This document shows positions 18,909-26,634 of a stretch of DNA of 64,000 bases, piece by piece. The position numbers and the translations under genes were made by a program. Source of the DNA: Cytophagales bacterium (lineage in GTDB: Bacteria > Bacteroidota > Bacteroidia > Cytophagales > 172606-1); assembly GCA_030448185.1 (NCBI GenBank), contig JAUJNL010000018.1:1-64000 (forward strand), read 5' to 3'. Below the pieces are notes generated by a model that was not told the origin of the DNA, did no database searches, and worked only from the letters and a program-made list of their open reading frames with translations. Within the stretch, counting starts at the first letter, position 1. Each line of letters starts with the position of its first letter.

Positions 18909-19379
18909 TCAGGATTGTTTAGGTAAAATGTTCTGGTATTGGAGGGATAACTGCTGGCAGGCTTCTTTTTCAATCCCGCCGACAATCCGGGGAGAAGGCC
19001 CCCATATGGGTATATCTGTGGCTGTCAGGAGCGGCCAGGCAGAAGAATAGCCGCCTATATGAGGCACTTCCAGCCCGAATACCACCTGACTGATCCGGTG
19101 ATGGCGGATTACGTAAGAACACATCAGGCAAGGCTCGTGGGTGGTATATAAAATACAGTCTGACAGGTTGCTTTCTCCGGTCAGTTGTACGGCTTCCCGG
19201 ATCGCTTCAATTTCCGCGTGGCAGGTGATGTCTCCCTTAGACTTGCCCGCTTCCTGCCCCCGGCCAATCACTTCCCCGTTTCTGACAATCACTGAACCCA
19301 CCGGAGGGTTCCCGTTTTTCAGGGCCTTATGGCCTAAAGCCAGGCATAACTGCATCCAGTTGCTTTGTTCATCTTGCAT
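18909..19379 (-). CDS. Nucleoside/cytosine-type deaminase
   Basis: 156 residues from the ATG at 19379 (MQDEQSNW). A further 18 codons are open upstream, but only from a TTG. The zinc site is complete: HAE at 54-56 in ITCHAEIEAI and PCLMC at 83-87 in HEPCLMCSYV. LGHKALKNGNPPVGSVIV and GEVIGRG are typical of the tRNA-adenosine/guanine deaminase family. The C-terminal extension with HIGGYSSAWPLLTATDIPIWGPSP is like Bacteroidota nucleoside deaminases of unknown substrate. It is intact and precedes the DUF1348-type gene. The exact base deaminated cannot be told. Confidence 0.88.
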   Translation of the reverse strand: MQDEQSNWMQLCLALGHKALKNGNPPVGSVIVRNGEVIGRGQEAGKSKGDITCHAEIEAIREAVQLTGESNLSDCILYTTHEPCLMCSYVIRHHRISQVVFGLEVPHIGGYSSAWPLLTATDIPIWGPSPRIVGGIEKEACQQLSLQYQNILPKQS

Positions 19380-19518
19380 GGGAGATAGGGTTAAATGTAT
19401 CTGATTCTGTTGTCGGGACGGCAGGCAGTGCAATTACCGGAATCTGCTATGATCCGAGACCTTCTCCTGACGGACCTCTCATTTACGGATGTAAAATGTA
19501 TATTGTCCGCCTGTTTTT

Positions 19519-20547
19519 CTATAAATCAATTTCCAGATCCGAAACGGGTTTCGCACAGCACAGTAACAGCTTACTTTCCGGAACTTCCACGAAGGGCTCC
19601 GGATCATATTCAACCGTTCCCTTGAGTAAGGTGGTTTCACAGGAAGCACAAGTCCCCATCCGGCAACTGAACACCGGCGTTAGTCCGGCTGCTTCGGCTG
19701 CCTCCAGTATGCTTGGGTAGCGGTTGTCCCAGCTGATTTGGGTGCGGGAAGCGTTGAATGTAATTTTGAAACCTGCCGTTTCGGGGGTTGAAAATAGGGG
19801 TTTGCTCCCCAGCTGCTGCCCTTCCCCGAAGAACTCATAGCAAATGTTTTCTTCCCTGACACCCATTCCGGTCAGGTACTGATACATGGTCTCTATAAAA
19901 GGGAAAGGACCACAAAGGTAAACCTCCACGTCTGTTCCCGGCAAGACTGCTGCAAGGTAAGCTTTGGAAATACGCCCTGGATGATCATAATCCACCCCTG
20001 GCTGCTCACTTTCCAGGGGCTCAGAATGGAAGACGGAAAGATGCCAGTCCGGCTGACCAGACGCCAGTTCCCGCAGCCGGGTGAGCATTGGCTGCACGCT
20101 TTTGTTCCGGCTGGTGTGCAGAAAGAATAGTTTTCTTCCCGGTCTTTCCGTTGCCAGGTATTCGGCCATGCTCAGCATCGGGGTAATGCCGACGCCCCCC
20201 GAGAGTAAAACCACGGGTTTGGTATTATCCGTAGACAGGTAGAAATTTCCAGTGGGTTTACTGACCTCAATCCGGTCGCCTTCTTTCAGTTTATCGTGCA
20301 GATAGGTTGAAACAAGCCCGGTCTTCTCTCGCTTAATGGTTAGTCGGAAGTAATCCTTGCCTGGACGATTAGAAAGTGTGTAGGTCCGGATGAGTTCTCT
20401 ACCCGCAAGACTAGGTTTTACCCGCAGCGAAACATACTGTCCGGGAAGGTAGATGTCAACGGATAGTCCATCGGCCCGCCTCAGATAGAAGGACTTAATC
20501 GTTTCGCTTTCGGTCACGATTTGCTCAATAATAAAATCTCGGAACAT
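19519..20547 (-). CDS. Flavodoxin-reductase-type oxidoreductase with C-terminal 2Fe-2S ferredoxin domain
   Basis: 342 residues from the ATG at 20547 (MFRDFIIEQ), 5 bp after the upstream gene's stop. The FAD domain has RTYTLSN, and the NAD(P) domain has VVLLSGGVGITPML with the later YLCGPFPF. The C-terminal plant-type ferredoxin domain has CRMGTCASC (Cys295, 300, 303) and a final Cys at 330 or 331. This is the domain order of phenol/vanillate-type and Hmp-like reductases (FAD, NAD, 2Fe-2S). Together with the PNPOx-like protein encoded just upstream it forms a two-gene redox module that passes electrons from NAD(P)H to an unknown acceptor. Controlled with its operon by the TetR regulator, judging by the operators. 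Confidence 0.88.
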   Translation of the reverse strand: MFRDFIIEQIVTESETIKSFYLRRADGLSVDIYLPGQYVSLRVKPSLAGRELIRTYTLSNRPGKDYFRLTIKREKTGLVSTYLHDKLKEGDRIEVSKPTGNFYLSTDNTKPVVLLSGGVGITPMLSMAEYLATERPGRKLFFLHTSRNKSVQPMLTRLRELASGQPDWHLSVFHSEPLESEQPGVDYDHPGRISKAYLAAVLPGTDVEVYLCGPFPFIETMYQYLTGMGVREENICYEFFGEGQQLGSKPLFSTPETAGFKITFNASRTQISWDNRYPSILEAAEAAGLTPVFSCRMGTCASCETTLLKGTVEYDPEPFVEVPESKLLLCCAKPVSDLEIDL

Positions 20548-20551
20548 GGGT

Positions 20552-21469
20552 TTACGGATTAAAAGGAGAATAGTCCAGAAACTCCCAGGCAACCCGGTGG
20601 TGACTGGCTGTACGAATCCACCGGGTCGTTTTAAAGGACCAGTATCGGCCGGTACCCGCTGTTTTCTGAAGGTCATTTTCCGCGTACTGATCGAAGAGTA
20701 AGTGGGCCTGACCGGTTAACTGCAAGGTCTGGCCCAGTGCAAAATCAACGAAGAGGAGTCCGGCGTGAGGATTCTCAATGATATTCCCGAAGGTGTTGTA
20801 CATACTATTGCCCGGGTAATCGGGTATTTTAAGCGAATCGTCCTCCAGTATTTCCACAAAGCCCGGATTGCCCCCGCGGTGTGAAGCATCCATGTTTCCT
20901 TCTTCGCTCCGACTGCCTACAAAAACTGTATCGGCATTTCCAATCCAGTCTTTTTCGGGTTTCCCCAATTGTTTCCCCTCCGTAATATGGGCATGAGTTG
21001 CTTTGAAATGCTCCGAAAAGGAGATGACTCTTCGTTGAATATACTTAGGGCAATTGGGATAGGCTTCCTGAATGCTAACCTCGATCCGGGTTCCGTTCCG
21101 GGAGCTGATTCCATTGATTCGATACCTTCTCCGGGTGGAGAGCTCGATAAACAACGAACCGATTTGGGGGTTTTGCCCGATGTTCCGGTAAAAAATATCG
21201 CCTGGATCACTGCGAATCATACTTTGGTCAAATACCAATGCATTCGGATGGGGGACCATCGTGAAGCCAAAATCACCAATCAGCAGGGATATCCAAACTT
21301 GTCCGGCAGGGCTAACGCTGCTGACAATGGCCATCGGCTGTTTTTCGATAAAATTAATCGCGCCTTTAGCGACTGTATCCGTAATTACCCTTCCATTTGA
21401 CTCAGCTGCGAGTTGTTCACCGACTTTTTGCTGGATTGCTCTTTCTCCCGAGTGATATACCTGGCTCAT
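20552..21469 (-). CDS. Pyridoxamine 5'-phosphate oxidase-like flavoprotein
   Basis: 305 residues. SQVYHSGERAIQQKVGE at the start is typical of the long PNPOx-like proteins that are often found fused to, or next to, ferredoxin reductases. The split-barrel FMN fold is suggested by IVSSVSPAGQVWISLLIGD, FRNIGQNPQIGSLFIEL-like segments with RRRYRINGI, and a second barrel copy with YNTFGNIIENPHAGLLFVDF. The substrate is unknown. The 3' end is 5 bp from the reductase start, so the two are translationally linked and probably work together. Confidence 0.85.
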   Translation of the reverse strand: MSQVYHSGERAIQQKVGEQLAAESNGRVITDTVAKGAINFIEKQPMAIVSSVSPAGQVWISLLIGDFGFTMVPHPNALVFDQSMIRSDPGDIFYRNIGQNPQIGSLFIELSTRRRYRINGISSRNGTRIEVSIQEAYPNCPKYIQRRVISFSEHFKATHAHITEGKQLGKPEKDWIGNADTVFVGSRSEEGNMDASHRGGNPGFVEILEDDSLKIPDYPGNSMYNTFGNIIENPHAGLLFVDFALGQTLQLTGQAHLLFDQYAENDLQKTAGTGRYWSFKTTRWIRTASHHRVAWEFLDYSPFNP

Positions 21470-21491
21470 AGTGAATGTTTGTTTTGGTAAA

Positions 21492-21526
21492 AGGCCGTTC
21501 CCTGATTGGGTGAAAAGGAACGGCCT
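21492..21526 (-). terminator. Hairpin terminator after the DsrE gene
   Basis: AGGCCGTTCC (21492-21501) and GGAACGGCCT (21517-21526) form a perfect 10-bp stem with a 15-base loop, located 10 bp past the DsrE stop on the minus strand and 23 bp upstream of the PNPOx-like start. A TTTTACC tract follows on the minus strand. It may act as an attenuator between the two genes. Confidence 0.6.
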
Positions 21527-21535
21527 CTGATGCTT

Positions 21536-21900
21536 TTAAAAAGTAATGATGCTGAACCCTTCCTTCTGGAGCCTGACCAGGCTGGGAAGGCCGGTCGTAC
21601 CCGGTACGGGGTTATCTTTCACCAGATCAAGTCCGGATGCTTCCGCCCCGAATACATCCGCACAGCCACAGGAAATGCCTTCAATTTTATCGGCTACTGA
21701 CTCATAAAGGGCGTTGCCCGGATGATCTGATTGCTGAAGTTGCTGCGGCCAGCGGGTACCGGCACCCTGGAAAAGAATCTTTACTTCCTGGCGGCGGTTT
21801 TGAAGTCATAGGCGGCAGCCAGGGCATTGAATACCCGTCCCAAGGCTTCTTCGGAACCGGCTTTGGGTTCGGAAAGAACCACGATTGCTGTTTTGTTCAT
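21536..21900 (-). pseudogene. DsrE-family protein, frameshifted
   Basis: Starts MNKTAIVVLSEPKAGSEEAL at 21900, continues GRVFNALAAAYDFKTAA, then after frame changes near 21790 and 21760 reads VKILFQGAGTRWP, DKIEGISCGCADVFGAEASGL (a Cys-x-Cys that may be the redox site) and ends LQKEGFSIITF. This matches small DsrE/DsrF-like proteins (about 120 residues) that relay sulfur or act in redox. It is the first gene after the left TetR operator and precedes the PNPOx/reductase pair. Confidence 0.65.
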
Positions 21901-21973
21901 GTTACTTTTTTTAAAGATTAGATTTTATTCCTCCCGTCCGGCTGGTATTTGCGCAGAGGTTATTTGATTAATA

Positions 21974-21987
21974 ACCGTACGTTCGGT
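21974..21987. promoter_or_regulatory. TetR operator, left copy
   Basis: ACCGTACGTTCGGT is nearly palindromic and shares ACGTTCGGTAAA with the copy upstream of the tetR gene (22602-22619). It lies 74 bp upstream of the DsrE start, in the gap between that gene and tetR. Confidence 0.65.
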
Positions 21988-22008
21988 AAAATATATGCGC
22001 AAATTTTT

Positions 22009-22572
22009 TTAAACTTCTCGGTACATTTTCTCAATGGCTTCTACGGCGGCTACAAAGGGAGCCGTTGAACCGAGTCCTTTGGAAACAATCAAACTGCCCT
22101 GGATCGCAATTAATACCTGAAATGCTTTTTCCTGCGCTGCGTCTCGGGTGAAACCATAATCAACGCCTAACGCGGTAAATCCATCAATCCAGCGTTGCAT
22201 ACTCTCTTTTATTTCTTCCCTAAATAATTCGACGCTTGAATCCATAGACAGGGCTTTGAGGATACAACTTTTCTCCCCACCCTGGTAGAGGCTATGAATG
22301 CTTTGAATTACGTCGCCGAGACGTTCCGCGGGGGAAAGGGACTGATCCGTCAGTCTTTCATAGATATACTTCCGTATCCATTCATGGACGTAGTGGAGCA
22401 CGGCCAGGGTAATTTCTTTTTTACCCCCCGGAAAACGATGGTACAGGCTGGCTTTCTGCAATCCCGATGAACCGGCTAATTCGTTAAGGCTCGAACCCTC
22501 GTAGCCTTTGGCCCGAAGAACGGCCATTAATCCGTCTAATAAAGCTTGGTCTTCTACTTTGGGTGGTCTCAT
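22009..22572 (-). CDS. TetR/AcrR-family transcriptional regulator
   Basis: 187 residues. The N-terminal helix-turn-helix shows ALLDGLMAVLRAKGYEGSSLNELAGSSGLQKASLYHRFPGGKKEI, the classic TetR recognition helix ending LYHRFP. The C-terminal ligand domain has SLYQGGEKSCILKALSMD and VLIAIQGSLIVSKGLG. This branch usually responds to electrophiles or small organics. Near-identical palindromes flank the gene at 21974-21987 and 22602-22619, so it probably represses itself and the DsrE/PNPOx/reductase genes downstream. Confidence 0.9.
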   Translation of the reverse strand: MRPPKVEDQALLDGLMAVLRAKGYEGSSLNELAGSSGLQKASLYHRFPGGKKEITLAVLHYVHEWIRKYIYERLTDQSLSPAERLGDVIQSIHSLYQGGEKSCILKALSMDSSVELFREEIKESMQRWIDGFTALGVDYGFTRDAAQEKAFQVLIAIQGSLIVSKGLGSTAPFVAAVEAIEKMYREV

Positions 22573-22601
22573 GGAACAAAGGTAAGGAAAGTAATTCTAT
22601 A

Positions 22602-22619
22602 TTACCAAACGTTCGGTAA
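22602..22619. promoter_or_regulatory. TetR operator, right copy (autoregulatory)
   Basis: TTACCAAACGTTCGGTAA is an 18-bp palindrome with one mismatched pair, 30 bp upstream of the tetR start codon. It matches the left copy at 21974-21987 in the ACGTTCGGTAAA half. Confidence 0.7.
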
Positions 22620-22677
22620 ATTATTTACGAATTAAAAGGAATCAGTAAAACGAATTCTGTTTATCGCCCACTATTCT

Positions 22678-23253
22678 TTATTGCACATTGTCAATAGAAT
22701 TCCGGTTACTGCCCCCGTCTTTTTTAAACTGAGTGGGAGAAATCCCCACAATACTCTTGAACTGACCAGATAAATGAGAAATACTGCTATAGCCCAGCTT
22801 TCGGGCGATTTCGCTCAGATTAAGTTCCTGGTAGGATAAAAGCTCTTTCACCCGTTCCACCCGCTGGAGAATGAAATATTTCTCAATAGTCATTTTTTCA
22901 GCGGATGAAAAGGCCGTGGTCAGGGTATGATAATCTTTTCCTAAAACCTGGGTGAGGTGGGCAGACAGATTGTTATAATTCTCTTTAATAGTCCCCGAAT
23001 AGATGAATTCAATGATTGCTGATTTGATAGCCTCTGCCAGCATTGCCTGTCTATCCTCCAGCAATTCAAATCCTTCCTTCTCCAGCGTACTTTTAACATA
23101 CTGCCACTCAAATGTTTCGGTATTACTTTTTACACTTACGGTTCCTAACTGAATATGTACTACTTCCAGCCCAAGCTTTTGTAGCTCCTCTTTAACTACT
23201 TTAATGCAGCGGGGACAAACCATATTTTTTACCCGTAATATAATTGTATCCAT
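22678..23253 (-). CDS. HMA-AraC fusion regulator 3
   Basis: 191 residues from the ATG at 23253 (MDTIILRVKNMVCPRC), which has an AGAAGGAAATT ribosome-binding site; the longer frame to 23454 lacks support. The HMA-like domain has Cys13 and Cys16. The linker runs over EKEGFELLEDRQAMLAEAIK. The AraC part has FSSAEKMTIEKYFILQRVERVKELL and NLSEIARKLGYSSISHLSGQFKSIVGISPTQFKK. It is closest to the regulator at 13511-14077. It lies between the TetR redox module and the YVTN/DUF3347/cus genes, and likely controls copper genes nearby. Confidence 0.86.
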   Translation of the reverse strand: MDTIILRVKNMVCPRCIKVVKEELQKLGLEVVHIQLGTVSVKSNTETFEWQYVKSTLEKEGFELLEDRQAMLAEAIKSAIIEFIYSGTIKENYNNLSAHLTQVLGKDYHTLTTAFSSAEKMTIEKYFILQRVERVKELLSYQELNLSEIARKLGYSSISHLSGQFKSIVGISPTQFKKDGGSNRNSIDNVQ

Positions 23254-23509
23254 AATTTCCTTCTGGTTCTGTAATCTATTTGATGCCGGGCGATGATTGA
23301 TGCCGGGCTCTAAAGGGCCTCTATGGCACCCACCGGAATGATATACCTCATTCATGTGCATGCTTTTCCAGGTATTTACCCTGGGGCTGACTCCTTCAAT
23401 ATGCACTGTTTGTGCACCGCGATGCCCTGCCAGGGTTGTGCCCGTCATGTCCAAACGCGACGTTTAACGTCATTGGAAGAAGCATAACTAATAAAAACCT
23501 CATAAGCAT
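23254..23509 (-). pseudogene. Remnant with signal peptide, small secreted protein
   Basis: ATGs at 23509 and 23503 open a frame reading MRFLLVMLLPMTLNVAFGHD, a good signal peptide followed by GHDGHN, a metal-type His start often seen in small periplasmic proteins of copper loci. The frame stops at 23396. A one-base shift would open a path to GAQTVHIEGVSP and on towards the regulator. No family could be assigned, so this is a tentative call of a degraded gene. Confidence 0.3.
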
Positions 23510-23584
23510 CGCTTTTAACAACAGGTGATACTGGTATCCCCTGAGTAATCAGGTTCCATCATTTTTAGACTCAGGAAATGATTT

Positions 23585-23624
23585 TCCACTAAATCAGGCT
23601 ACCTGGTCTGCCTGCTTTAGTGGA
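23585..23624 (-). terminator. Hairpin terminator downstream of the YVTN lipoprotein gene
   Basis: TCCACTAAATCAGGC (23585-23599) pairs with GCCTGCTTTAGTGGA (23610-23624), a 15-bp stem with one mismatch and a 10-base loop, 28 bp past the stop of the gene on the minus strand. The T-tract on that strand is weak. Confidence 0.5.
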
Positions 23625-23651
23625 GGCAAAAAGGCCAATGCCATAGCCTGA

Positions 23652-24737
23652 TTATTGATAGCGGATGAGTATTCCGTTGGGCTTTTGCCCTACTGGAATA
23701 TCTTTCGTCTTCTTTTTAGTATCGGCATCAATGACGGATACCGTTGCCGCCATTTGATTGGTCACATAGGCCTTTTTCCCATCACGGGTAAACACGACGG
23801 CATGGGCTCCGGTACCGGTAGGGATATTGCCATGGTTCATCCAGGCATTATTCATTCGCCCGAAATAATTCACTTTTCCATTATCCGTGTCGGTTACCCA
23901 GAGCTCAGGGGTAGCTCCCTCCCGGTAGGTAGCATAAGCCGGAGTAAAGCCCAAGGGAATGGTTTCTTCTACTTTCAGGGTAGCGGCATTAATGACGCTA
24001 ATGGACTTACCGTGTTCATTGTCCACGTACATCCTGTTGTCACTACCTGGCCAGGCTCCCACCGGATCTTCGCCTACCGGAATAGTGGCTTTTACCCTTT
24101 TGCTTACCGGATCAATGGCCGTTACGGTATTATCCATGCCGTTGGCTACGAAAGCCATTTTCCCGTCAGCCGAGAATGTGATTTCAGCCGGTTCCTTCCC
24201 TACCGGTATCGTATGTTGCAAGGCAAGACTAGTGGCATCGTAGACCAGTACCTTACCGGATTCTACCATCTGGGAAGTCCAGAGTTCCTTGCCATCGGGA
24301 GAGTAAATGGCATTGTGATTCATAGCCGGAAGGGTAAGCGTTTGGGTAACGGTTCCCATCATCGCATCTAACAGGGCTATTTTGCCCGGCATCCCTGCCA
24401 TGCCACCCGAGTGACCTTCACTCAAGTCCATACCCGGTGCACCGACGGCCAGTTGATCGTTAGCCGGATTGAGGGAAAAGTGATGAGGCCACATAATTTT
24501 TTCGGTTGCCATACCCCCGTGTCCATTTATGGAAGTTTCGCCCAGTTTGAAGGTTTTGCGGACACCATCTGTATTAACATCAATCACCGAGATCGTATTG
24601 CTCTCTCCATTCACTACGTAGACGGCATCGTAGTTCACTCCCCGGTATTCATCCATATTCATTTTGTTACAGGCTGCACCAATTGTCAGCAGCCCAAGGC
24701 CACTAATAGCGGTGAAAACAACAGCTTTGGTATTCAT
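23652..24737 (-). CDS. YVTN-type beta-propeller lipoprotein
   Basis: 361 residues with a lipoprotein-like signal (MNTKAVVFTAISGLGLLTIG) and a candidate lipid-anchored Cys23. It is followed by propeller blades of the YVTN/YncE type: VYVVNGESNTISVIDVNT, KVLVYDATSLALQHTIPVGKEPAEI, MAFVANGMDNTVTAIDP, and AYVTNQMAATVSVIDADT. It has Met- and His-rich stretches (GHSGGMAGMPG, MNHNAIY) that could touch copper. Such proteins commonly occur in Bacteroidota metal loci, with no enzymatic role known. It lies 61 bp after the DUF3347 gene and is probably co-transcribed with it. Confidence 0.85.
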   Translation of the reverse strand: MNTKAVVFTAISGLGLLTIGAACNKMNMDEYRGVNYDAVYVVNGESNTISVIDVNTDGVRKTFKLGETSINGHGGMATEKIMWPHHFSLNPANDQLAVGAPGMDLSEGHSGGMAGMPGKIALLDAMMGTVTQTLTLPAMNHNAIYSPDGKELWTSQMVESGKVLVYDATSLALQHTIPVGKEPAEITFSADGKMAFVANGMDNTVTAIDPVSKRVKATIPVGEDPVGAWPGSDNRMYVDNEHGKSISVINAATLKVEETIPLGFTPAYATYREGATPELWVTDTDNGKVNYFGRMNNAWMNHGNIPTGTGAHAVVFTRDGKKAYVTNQMAATVSVIDADTKKKTKDIPVGQKPNGILIRYQ

Positions 24738-24798
24738 AATTATTTCTGATTGAGGATAAACTCTTCTTTAACTTTGTTTAATTAGCGCTGAAAAGCCC

Positions 24799-25433
24799 TT
24801 ATTTAGAAGCCAGTGTCTCTTTGTTTTCTCCACACTTGAGCATCTTTTCACCATAATAAGGGTTCTTAATCTCCTTTTCCAGACTAATCCAGTAGGCCCC
24901 TTTATTGTCATTGGCCATTGGGCAACGCTGATAGTAGGCCGTTTGGTTATTAGCGCCAAAGGCTTTCACCAGAGAGAACAGGGAGGAGGAAAACCTGTCC
25001 AGTTGGGCTCGTTGGGCCGTTATATCCGAGGCTTTTGCCATTGCCTGGGCGTGTTGCCTTGCCATATTGGCATGCTCATCAAAAAATGTCTTCTGCTCAG
25101 GAGTTAACTTGGATACATCCATTTTATCCAGCTGGGTAATAAAATCGGTAGCTGCCTGTTGCGTATCTTCTACCTTAGCTGCTACCAGCCCATCTTTAAT
25201 TTTCAGGTATTGGGTAAATGCGTCATTCAGCTGCCCTTGAAAGCCTGGATCAACGGAGGAATAATCAGGCACGTCTACTACGGCTGTTCCGGTATGGTCT
25301 CCTCCGTGCCCGGTCCCCTGGTGATCTTCCTGCGTGGTGTTTTGCTCTTTTCAGAACTACAAGCGGTGAATCCCAGCGAGAAAGCTGACAAGAGTCCGGC
25401 AGTCAGCATGGTGTTTAAAAAGGTAGTTTTCAT
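24799..25433 (-). pseudogene. DUF3347 copper-related lipoprotein, one frameshift
   Basis: Starts at 25433 with MKTTFLNTMLTAGLLSAFSL, then GFTACSS (lipid-anchored Cys). One base change near 25353 separates the signal from a His-rich stretch (EDHQGTGHGGDHTG) that leads into the open part. This contains the DUF3347 domain: LNDAFTQYLKIKDGLVAAKVEDTQQAATDF, MARQHAQAMAKASDITAQRAQLDRFSSSLFSLVKAFG, then CPMANDNKGAYWISLEKEIKNPYYGEKMLKCGE. The YYxxCPMAxxxxGAYW motif with CP, M and the final C is the likely copper site. The same domain is found at the C-terminus of some CusB proteins. The IS element 33 bp upstream separates it from cusB. Confidence 0.78.
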
Positions 25434-25466
25434 AAGAATTGAGTTAAAAATTGGATGAAATATAGG

Positions 25467-26557
25467 AGTTACGCAGTGAAAACTTACGTAAGATTTACTT
25501 TAATCAATTGTGTCTGAATTCTATCTCTGAACTGATACCAGTTATCAATAAGCTTATTGACAACTTTCTCTTCTAAAGCTATAAAAGCCCAATAGACAGA
25601 AAAAATGTGTGTTTTCACAGCACAACTGCGGCGTACTAAAAAATGCTCGGCGTTGCAAAGCTGTTTGACAGCCCGGTGAAACATCTCAATGTGCCAATGC
25701 TCTCCATGTGCTTTTTCAAACTCTGCTAGAGTTGCTTTCATCCTCTTTTTCTTCTTGCAGGCCTTTTTCTGCATACTTGTAGTAGATATAATATCTTGTT
25801 TTGCCCTGTTCTTCTTGGCTGAACAGTGTCACAAAATCAAAACCTTTTAAATGGGTCCATAACCCATCGGTCTCTACCGGCGCTTGTTGTACCTGTTGGT
25901 ACACGCCTTTTTGGGTAGACACCTGCCGGTCTTTCTCTACTGAAAACATGGCATCCATTTTCTGTCTGCGGACCCATTTCAAGTTGTCTACACTCGCATA
26001 CCAACTATCACCGGTTACTAAATTAGCAGACAGGCCCCAATCTAATACCTCATTGAGCATTTCCCTGAATAACTCATTTTTGGTCTTATCTTCTGCTGGC
26101 AGATAGATGCGATAGTTGACAGGCACACGTACCCCTTTGACATCTGTATACAACAAGGTCACTAAACACATCCCTTGTACCACTTTGTGGTGCTTGCCTG
26201 AGTAATGGCGGCCAATGAGTGCGTTCAGCTTTGCATTACTGTAAGGCTTATCCCACACACTGTCATCCACACTTAAGGTGCCCCCTTGTAAAATAATCAA
26301 GGGTTTGCAGCGGCAAAACAAGTCATAAGGCGTATAGTCTTCTCTGACTAAAAAGTTTAATACACTATCGTGTGACATAGATTCCATCGCTTGGGATAAT
26401 TTACTACAGCCCCGGTTCTGTGGAATCACTAACAGATAGTGGCTGTATAAGGATAAATCGCACAAGGCGGTTGATTTTTTTTCAACTCTCGCATAAATGC
26501 TAAACTAATCCCTTTTTGCTATTTTTGAAACCTTACGTAATACTTCACTGCGTAACT
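25467..26557. mobile_element. IS701/IS4-superfamily insertion sequence, 1091 bp
   Basis: The ends are inverted repeats: AGTTACGCAGTGAA at the left (25467) and its complement at the right (ending 26557), followed after three differing bases by TTACGTAAG on both sides, giving about 27-30 bp with four mismatches. It contains one transposase gene in broken frames. I see no exact target-site duplication in the flanks (left TATAGG, right TCTAGA). It inserted between the cusB-type adaptor (stop 26635) and the DUF3347 lipoprotein (start 25433), probably splitting one operon. Confidence 0.82.
25484..26494 (-). pseudogene. DDE transposase of the IS element, frameshifted
   Basis: The catalytic triad is recognisable: Asp in LSVDDSVWDKPYS, Asp in LVTGDSWYAS, and Glu in EHWHIEMFHRAVKQL, typical of IS701/IS4-like enzymes. 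The reading frame changes twice. From the ATG at 26494 (MRELKK) the frame must slip -1 at a run of eight A (26475-26482) to enter STALCDLSLYSHYLL. Near 25760 a +1 change links YYKYAEK to KKKRMKATLAEFEKAHGE. The first site looks like a slippery A-run, the second like an indel. The stop codon lies inside the left inverted repeat. Confidence 0.75.
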
Positions 26558-26634
26558 TCTAGAAATAGATAAATCGTTTTTGAAAAGATTCCTGTTACTT
26601 GTCCATCGTACTGATTACACTTCCATGGTGCCGT

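Noticed and set aside
23254..23454. N-terminal extension of HMA-AraC regulator 3 to 23454
   Set aside because: The extension has no similarity to the other two regulators, and a good ribosome-binding site precedes the ATG at 23253.
23655..24371. Long plus-strand frame opposite the YVTN lipoprotein
   Set aside because: It mirrors the codons of a clear propeller gene on the other strand and has no domain of its own.
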